Below, piece after piece: positions 7,056 through 11,533 of a stretch of 11,533 nucleotides of DNA (position 1 is the first letter of the stretch; every line of letters starts with the position of its first letter). The notes beneath the pieces are model-generated. The model worked only from the letters and a program-made list of their open reading frames with translations, was not told where the DNA came from and did not search any database. The position numbers and the translations under genes were made by a program. Source of the stretch: an uncultured Desulfobulbaceae bacterium (GTDB taxonomy: Bacteria; Desulfobacterota; Desulfobulbia; Desulfobulbales; BM004); NCBI GenBank assembly GCA_947258675.1, contig CAMYJP010000045.1, forward strand, positions 1 to 11,533, written 5' to 3'.

Positions 7056-9870
7056 CCATCTGTCCCTGATATACCTCATTTACGCGATATCTGATTGGTA
7101 TGTCTCTTTTGTTGCCAGGGAAACTAATAGCAAACCCTATGTAGCATGCGCTTGTATCCTCATCTGGACCAGTCCAATCCTGATCTTTGAGCGGGTATAT
7201 TATTAACAATGCCTTTGACCTGTCTCTGGATACCCTGATCTCTTCTCCGCCAGGTCTGGTTGATCTATTAACATCTGTAATGTCCAAAGCTTGTTGATAT
7301 TGTGCATCAGTTAAATCCCACGATTCATCACTCGGACTAACCAGTCGTCGAATACGATAAACTAGTGGCTCTGAATCAGGTTTAGTTAATAAATCTGGGT
7401 AATTAGATCGCTTTAGCAAACCCGTTGGATACTTCAAAAAGTTAATACTTACCTCACTAATATCAGGATCTTTACCTGCAATAAGAACACACCAACTATT
7501 CAAATCACCATTGTCAATCTGATTTTGAATATACTGAGAAAGTAAACCTGTATTTACTCTTCGTGCATGTGGTGGCGTGGTATATTCTCTGAGAAAATCC
7601 AGGACATCGTCAGCAATAACTCCTGTCCACATATATTTACCTGGTATATTACCTTTCTTGCTTACTCGTAATGGGCTCTTCGTCACATTCGCATTGGAAT
7701 CAATTTTTTCAATCAAGGACTGAGCTGCAAAATAATTTTTTTCTACATCAGATTTTTTACGTGAATAGACTATTGTTTCTGAAATTGCCCCCTGATAGCT
7801 GCAAGTTAATTCTGCGGTATGTCGCATTTTAACTTGCGATGTAACCATTAATATTGGATGTGTTTGTACTCGCTGTCCATAAGTGGCTGGGGTTTCGCCC
7901 ATTTCGCACATTAATAAAAACTCACGTCTTAATTGATCGCTGGCATCAGTTATGTGCTCAAACCATTCAACAAGAGTTTCTGGTGCATATAGTCTACAAA
8001 TATCAATAAAACCATCACGATATCCAAACCAACGGCCCATTTGCATTAATGTGTCATACATCCTGGTTGGCCGAGTAAAGTAACTTACTATTAATCCTTC
8101 GAGTGTTAACCCACGTGAAAGTTTATCTCCGCCTATCGCAATAACATTCAGTCCAGTTTTTTTATGTTTTTCATAGTCAAGAACATCACCTGCTGTTCCA
8201 TTTATTCTCCTCACTGTAATGGACTGTGCTGTAGACAATATTTCTTCACTTACTTCTGCCCATGTTTGTTCAGGACATTGCTCATCATTTATTTCAAGAT
8301 TTGTAGGGACAAAATCTGATAGCCACAAATTCTGCATTTCATTAAATAATTCTACTTTAGACCCTTCTTCACCATATAAAAGTATCTGTTGTATATCTCT
8401 CAGTAAATTATTTACCTGTTCATACACACGCTCCTGCACATCAATAAATCGGGTGACGTGAATCAACATTGAATTATGTTTCTTTTCCTGCCCTCGAATA
8501 ATACGAACAGCACAACCGATAACAAAGGAAATCACTGCTTGTCTCAATGAGGGTGTTGTTTCATTATTGCCTCTATAAAAAGGCACATGGCTCTTGTCAT
8601 GCCTAGGTGGCATCCATCCCGATCTTTCCCTGAGATCATCAGTATCCGCGTAATCATCGATAGGTCGGATAATTGGCAAGGCAGGCTGACGTGATTCACC
8701 GTCATCATCTATCAAACCAAATACAGTATCTGGTCCAACATAATTACTCGGGGTTGGCATTACTGTTATGAAGCTGCGAGGAAAAAGATCTTCACCATAT
8801 TTATCAGTCGTCGCTTCATTATGAATAAATATATTTGCAAACGGTGTTGCCGTGTATCCAACGTACGCAGACTGCGTAAATATAAAAATAATTTTTCTTA
8901 TAAGTCTGTTTAATGTAGTTGGGTCATGATCTGGATCCGGGTCTCCACCAATATCAAAATCCATTCTTTTCGTATCAACAGAACCTTGATCGGCTTCATC
9001 ATCTATAAGTAATAGTGGTATATCACTGATAAAGTAGTTTCCTTCTTTATCTTTATTATTGTGTACGGACTCCAGATATTTGACCAGATTCTTAAGCACC
9101 GATGCATTTTTTTTTATTACAAATACCAGTGGCCGACCACCCGGATTCATACCAAAGTTATTTGCAACAGACCGATTGAAATCTCCCCTCTCTGAACGAT
9201 TAGTAATCGTATCAACGCGTAATGCAGGATCTGAGCTGACATGCCCTACGCCAACTGGCGCACGTGCACCTTCATCTTCAGATGCCGTAATATCATAGCC
9301 TACAAATGCTTCTTCCAACCTTATTTGTGTTTGGGTTCTTAAATTATTGTGAAACCCTGTTAATACTATAATTACTTTGTAACCTGCATCTGCAGCCTTG
9401 CATATAAGGCCTGCATAATTTGTCGTTTTACCCGCCTGTACATGCCCGACAACCATACCCCGCCTATCCCATGAACCTGAAGTTTTTGGTGCAGTTAGAT
9501 TACCCAAGGTTTCATCTGTTACTTCGTCAAGTGCATCAACGACTGGCTTGGGTAAATTCTTTTGTTGTAACAGGTATGTCCTGTATCTTTCCCAATAATC
9601 CCATGAAATATCAGCTTTAGCCTTTGATAACCATGGTACCCAACCATCCTCATCTTTTTGCAGCGTTAAGATTTCACCTACAAAAGTATGATAGTCACGC
9701 TCAAATTGAGCAACTAATGCATCAGGATTGACAATATCTAACGAACCTGGAACTAACTCCATAGCCTTACCTACACACTCTTGTATCATTTCAAGTGTAA
9801 GTTGACCGTCTGCTTGACTCTTTGCTGCATCGATCAAACCCGTTGCTATCATTTTTATGCTAGCTTCCAT
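7048..9870 (-). CDS. Z1-domain superfamily II helicase/ATPase
   Basis: A 940-residue nucleic-acid-dependent ATPase of the Z1 class (PF10593), the predicted motor of the restriction complex. Walker A is GHVQAGKTT (142-150) with Lys148, Walker B is DDEAD (290-294), and motif III is GYTATPF (338-344). The Z1 signature follows: GGDKLSRGLTLEG (580-592, Arg586) and MQMGRWFGYR (609-618) with Arg613 as the likely arginine finger. The first 135 residues are helical and precede the motor; about 320 residues after the last motif form a C-terminal region of unknown role that may dock partners. The start is ATG at 9870, two bases after the ATPase stop. The stop overlaps the next gene by 8 bases. GAG in GTTGAGAATT is a modest ribosome binding site. 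An A9 run in the message (9107-9115) codes I252-N255 and keeps frame. The family call is firm; translocation versus remodelling activity is not visible. Confidence 0.94.
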   Translation of the reverse strand: MEASIKMIATGLIDAAKSQADGQLTLEMIQECVGKAMELVPGSLDIVNPDALVAQFERDYHTFVGEILTLQKDEDGWVPWLSKAKADISWDYWERYRTYLLQQKNLPKPVVDALDEVTDETLGNLTAPKTSGSWDRRGMVVGHVQAGKTTNYAGLICKAADAGYKVIIVLTGFHNNLRTQTQIRLEEAFVGYDITASEDEGARAPVGVGHVSSDPALRVDTITNRSERGDFNRSVANNFGMNPGGRPLVFVIKKNASVLKNLVKYLESVHNNKDKEGNYFISDIPLLLIDDEADQGSVDTKRMDFDIGGDPDPDHDPTTLNRLIRKIIFIFTQSAYVGYTATPFANIFIHNEATTDKYGEDLFPRSFITVMPTPSNYVGPDTVFGLIDDDGESRQPALPIIRPIDDYADTDDLRERSGWMPPRHDKSHVPFYRGNNETTPSLRQAVISFVIGCAVRIIRGQEKKHNSMLIHVTRFIDVQERVYEQVNNLLRDIQQILLYGEEGSKVELFNEMQNLWLSDFVPTNLEINDEQCPEQTWAEVSEEILSTAQSITVRRINGTAGDVLDYEKHKKTGLNVIAIGGDKLSRGLTLEGLIVSYFTRPTRMYDTLMQMGRWFGYRDGFIDICRLYAPETLVEWFEHITDASDQLRREFLLMCEMGETPATYGQRVQTHPILMVTSQVKMRHTAELTCSYQGAISETIVYSRKKSDVEKNYFAAQSLIEKIDSNANVTKSPLRVSKKGNIPGKYMWTGVIADDVLDFLREYTTPPHARRVNTGLLSQYIQNQIDNGDLNSWCVLIAGKDPDISEVSINFLKYPTGLLKRSNYPDLLTKPDSEPLVYRIRRLVSPSDESWDLTDAQYQQALDITDVNRSTRPGGEEIRVSRDRSKALLIIYPLKDQDWTGPDEDTSACYIGFAISFPGNKRDIPIRYRVNEVYQGQMDD

Positions 9871-9872
9871 AC

Positions 9873-11399
9873 TTAATTCTCAACCCCCAAATATTTTGCT
9901 CTTATTATGTCTGCATAGTTAATATATGCTTCCATATTACAAACATGCTCAATTGTAGTGTTACTGGGTTTTCTTCCTTGTCCTGAAAGACTTTTTATTG
10001 TGGTCTCGACCAGATCCATAACCTGCTTCTCTGTTAATCCGCCCATTGGCTCATTACTTCGCTCAGTGTGTTCAGCCATATCAAGCCAAATCTTTTGCAC
10101 AGGAACTGTTTCTTCCAGCAACCGGAAAAGTGCCTCAATCTCAGGTTTTAATTCACCGGCGCGATTTAACAGCTCATTAACAAGCATATTATTACGATCA
10201 ATTCGATAAACCTGGCTGCTGTTACGTATACCAGACATCCATAACCTGGTCATTTCTTTATCTCTCTGCCGGCCTCCATACTGGCCTCTATGTGAAAATA
10301 CACTTCGAGCCTCTTTGCGTACTTTTTCAGCATAATCTTCCAACCATCTGGCAGCCAGCGCAGGTGGCACAGCTGTAGATTTTTTCACATCTAATTGCCA
10401 TGTAGAATCCATACGGTTTGGTATATCAATTTTTATCCGGGCAAGTTTATAGTGCTCTTCTTTGGACCAACCATGTCGACGCCCACCCAGTCCTAACCAA
10501 GAACCTGCAACAAGTAGTCTCTTGTTACGATATACATAGAATCCCTGTTGATCATTCCAACCATTAGGCCCTGCGGCCTTTTCAAGTAGCGATGGGGACA
10601 ATTTATCCTTATGAGGGAGAATATAACCTTCAACCTCCACAATTCCATCATAGAAACTTTTACTTTCACATGGCTTTTTCTGAGTAGTAATATGGTTTGA
10701 CAGAAATGGATCCCATGATTTTATTTTATGATCTTCATCCTCACCATTGATATAGATATTTAGTCCATTAGGTCCTTCTATAAATCTGTGAAACACCATG
10801 CTCAAATGGTTTTGAAGACTGGAAATTCGATCCATGAATATACGACGGTACGACTCATCACTTTTATTTTGCCCTTCACAAACACGGTCCATATGCTCAA
10901 GAAGAACTATAGTGCCATGTTCCAGATGACCCAGTTTTTCAAATAAGTTTTCTGATCCTTTTCTAGCCGTTTTCAACAGTCTCCATTGATTATGCTCGCC
11001 AACATAATCAAGATCCCACCTACGGAAATGTGTCTCACCTCCACTCATATGGGATGCTACGGTTAAACTGCGGCATTGTGAAAAAGAAGCAGTCTTGAGA
11101 CCAAGACCAAATCGTCCCAAATCTTCTTCGGCTCGTTCTTCAAGGGGGTTTTGGCTTCCTGGGCGCATTGCACCCTTAAGTGAATCTATATCCATCCCCC
11201 AGCCATCATCTGTAATAGATATCCAGGAATCACCGCCCGCCCAGTGCATATGGATCCAAATATTCTTGGCTGTCGCTGAAATGCTGTTATCAAGCAAATC
11301 TGCAATAGCAGTGTTTAAGTTGTAACCATAAGCGCGCAATGATTCAATCATTGCCGATGCGCTTGGGTCTACAATGTCGTAATCCTCATTTACTAACAT
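9873..11399 (-). CDS. MutL/MORC-like GHKL ATPase (HATPase_c_3)
   Basis: A GHKL ATPase whose ATP-driven dimer clamp would control the helicase and nuclease. Numbered from ATG at 11399 (508 residues): N-box IADLLDNSISA (32-42) with Asn38 for Mg; DDGWGM (64-69) for the adenine pocket; lid GRFGLGLKTASF (95-106); HGTIV with Thr163; and an S5-like strand FYVYRNKRLL with Lys293, the position of the ATP-contacting lysine of MutL-type enzymes. The catalytic Glu of MutL (E29) is Asp34 here, a substitution I recall from other ADLLDN-type members. The C-terminal 150 residues are charged and helical, perhaps for dimerisation or partner contact. A GTG at 11438 would add 13 residues, but that stretch is a T-run hairpin (11420-11447), so I prefer 11399, with GGAG about 13 bases upstream. 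First gene of the minus-strand operon. The call is firm; the MORC-like role is inferred from family and neighbours. Confidence 0.91.
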   Translation of the reverse strand: MLVNEDYDIVDPSASAMIESLRAYGYNLNTAIADLLDNSISATAKNIWIHMHWAGGDSWISITDDGWGMDIDSLKGAMRPGSQNPLEERAEEDLGRFGLGLKTASFSQCRSLTVASHMSGGETHFRRWDLDYVGEHNQWRLLKTARKGSENLFEKLGHLEHGTIVLLEHMDRVCEGQNKSDESYRRIFMDRISSLQNHLSMVFHRFIEGPNGLNIYINGEDEDHKIKSWDPFLSNHITTQKKPCESKSFYDGIVEVEGYILPHKDKLSPSLLEKAAGPNGWNDQQGFYVYRNKRLLVAGSWLGLGGRRHGWSKEEHYKLARIKIDIPNRMDSTWQLDVKKSTAVPPALAARWLEDYAEKVRKEARSVFSHRGQYGGRQRDKEMTRLWMSGIRNSSQVYRIDRNNMLVNELLNRAGELKPEIEALFRLLEETVPVQKIWLDMAEHTERSNEPMGGLTEKQVMDLVETTIKSLSGQGRKPSNTTIEHVCNMEAYINYADIIRAKYLGVEN

Positions 11400-11419
11400 T
11401 AATCTACAGCTTCTCCAGT

Positions 11420-11447
11420 AAAAAGGGGTCAGAGCCACTGCTGTCCC
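11420..11447 (-). terminator. Leader hairpin followed by T5 (terminator- or REP-like)
   Basis: On the minus strand GGGACAG and CTGACCC pair (6 of 7, one A.A mismatch) around an 8-base loop, then C and TTTTT follow, ending 20 bases before the ATPase start. It could be a leader attenuator, a weak terminator shielding the operon, or a repeat-derived hairpin: the plus-strand reading AAAAAGGGGTCAGAG recalls REP-like elements served by REP-associated Y1 transposases in proteobacteria. The stem is short, so function is uncertain. Confidence 0.35.
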
Positions 11448-11459
11448 AGCTAATAAATT

Positions 11460-11533
11460 AAAAAAGCCTGATTTCTTGTCCTTTGTTAAAATGAAGTTGT
11501 CTAGAAAACACTTATAACAAGGGGAAATCAGGC
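11460..11533 (-). terminator. Inverted repeat ending in T6: probable terminator of an upstream gene
   Basis: A perfect 10-base inverted repeat (11466-11475 with 11524-11533, GCCTGATTTC) is followed on the minus strand by TTTTTT (11465-11460). Inside it, TTGTTA and TAACAA extend the pairing imperfectly toward a centre at TCTAGA. The 48-base spacing is long for an intrinsic terminator, so a fold-back or mobile-element end is an alternative. The right arm ends exactly at the window edge, so the repeat may extend further. Confidence 0.4.
11511..11519 (-). promoter_or_regulatory. Possible extended -10 promoter for the defence operon
   Basis: The minus strand reads TGTTATAAG: TG, one base, then TATAAG (5 of 6 to the -10 consensus). 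A matching -35 would fall just beyond the window and cannot be checked. Transcription would start near 11505, giving a leader of about 105 bases. That RNA lacks the 5' arm of the flanking inverted repeat, so it would not be stopped by that structure. No better sigma70 match was seen between 11400 and 11533. Confidence 0.3.

Noticed and set aside
7056..7079. ATG at 7079 as the start of the DUF4420 nuclease
   Set aside because: No ribosome site upstream and a 32-base overlap with Z1; ATG at 7055 has AGGGA at 7-base spacing.
11399..11438. GTG at 11438 as the ATPase start
   Set aside because: The extra 13 residues come from the T-run hairpin and do not resemble a GHKL N-terminus; ATG at 11399 leads straight into the conserved region.
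11466..11533. Integron attC site, suggested by TTATAAC at 11512-11518 and a fold-back
   Set aside because: The required paired GTTRRRY/RYYYAAC core sites are not at the outer ends of the fold-back; a terminator or simple inverted repeat explains it better.
1..11533. CRISPR array, tRNA or complete insertion sequence
   Set aside because: No regularly spaced repeats, no tRNA-like fold and no transposase gene seen on either strand.

Overview
The window is almost entirely occupied by one phage-defence (restriction-modification type) locus in AT-rich DNA. The genes have bacterial architecture: Shine-Dalgarno sites, stop/start overlaps and three likely GTG or overlapping starts. The host is most likely a proteobacterium. 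The only support for that is weak: the Vsr resembles the E. coli enzyme residue for residue at key sites, and a GGGGTCAGAG-type hairpin at the right edge resembles proteobacterial repeats. No core genes, tRNAs, rRNAs, CRISPR array or complete transposon were seen.

Layout from left to right. (1) 1-362, minus strand: a Vsr T:G-mismatch endonuclease, cut by the left edge. (2) 363-442: a short divergent promoter region. (3) 443-2050, plus strand: a DNA (cytosine-5) methyltransferase with all key motifs. (4) From 11399 back to 2112, a minus-strand cluster that looks like one operon, in transcription order: MutL/MORC-like GHKL ATPase, Z1-domain superfamily II helicase, DUF4420-type PD-(D/E)XK nuclease, AIPR-family protein, and an unrecognised 595-residue protein with a D...QxK nuclease-like motif near its C-terminus. 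The first four genes are separated by 2 bases or overlap by 8 bases; the fifth follows after 50 bases with its own ribosome binding site. (5) 11400-11533: a leader with a hairpin followed by a T-run, a long inverted repeat followed by T6, and a possible extended -10 promoter lying inside the inverted repeat.

Working model (inference): the methyltransferase marks self DNA at its target, and Vsr repairs the T:G mismatches made when 5-methylcytosine deaminates. The GHKL ATPase, Z1 helicase and nuclease(s) form the restriction or effector complex, with AIPR as a companion of unknown activity. Association of MORC/MutL-like ATPases with Z1 helicases, restriction-fold nucleases and methyltransferases was predicted by comparative genomics (Iyer, Abhiman and Aravind 2008, recalled, not looked up). 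The core is therefore a predicted system rather than a wholly new one. The parts that look least described are the 595-residue D...QxK protein and the combination of two nuclease candidates, AIPR and Vsr in one locus.
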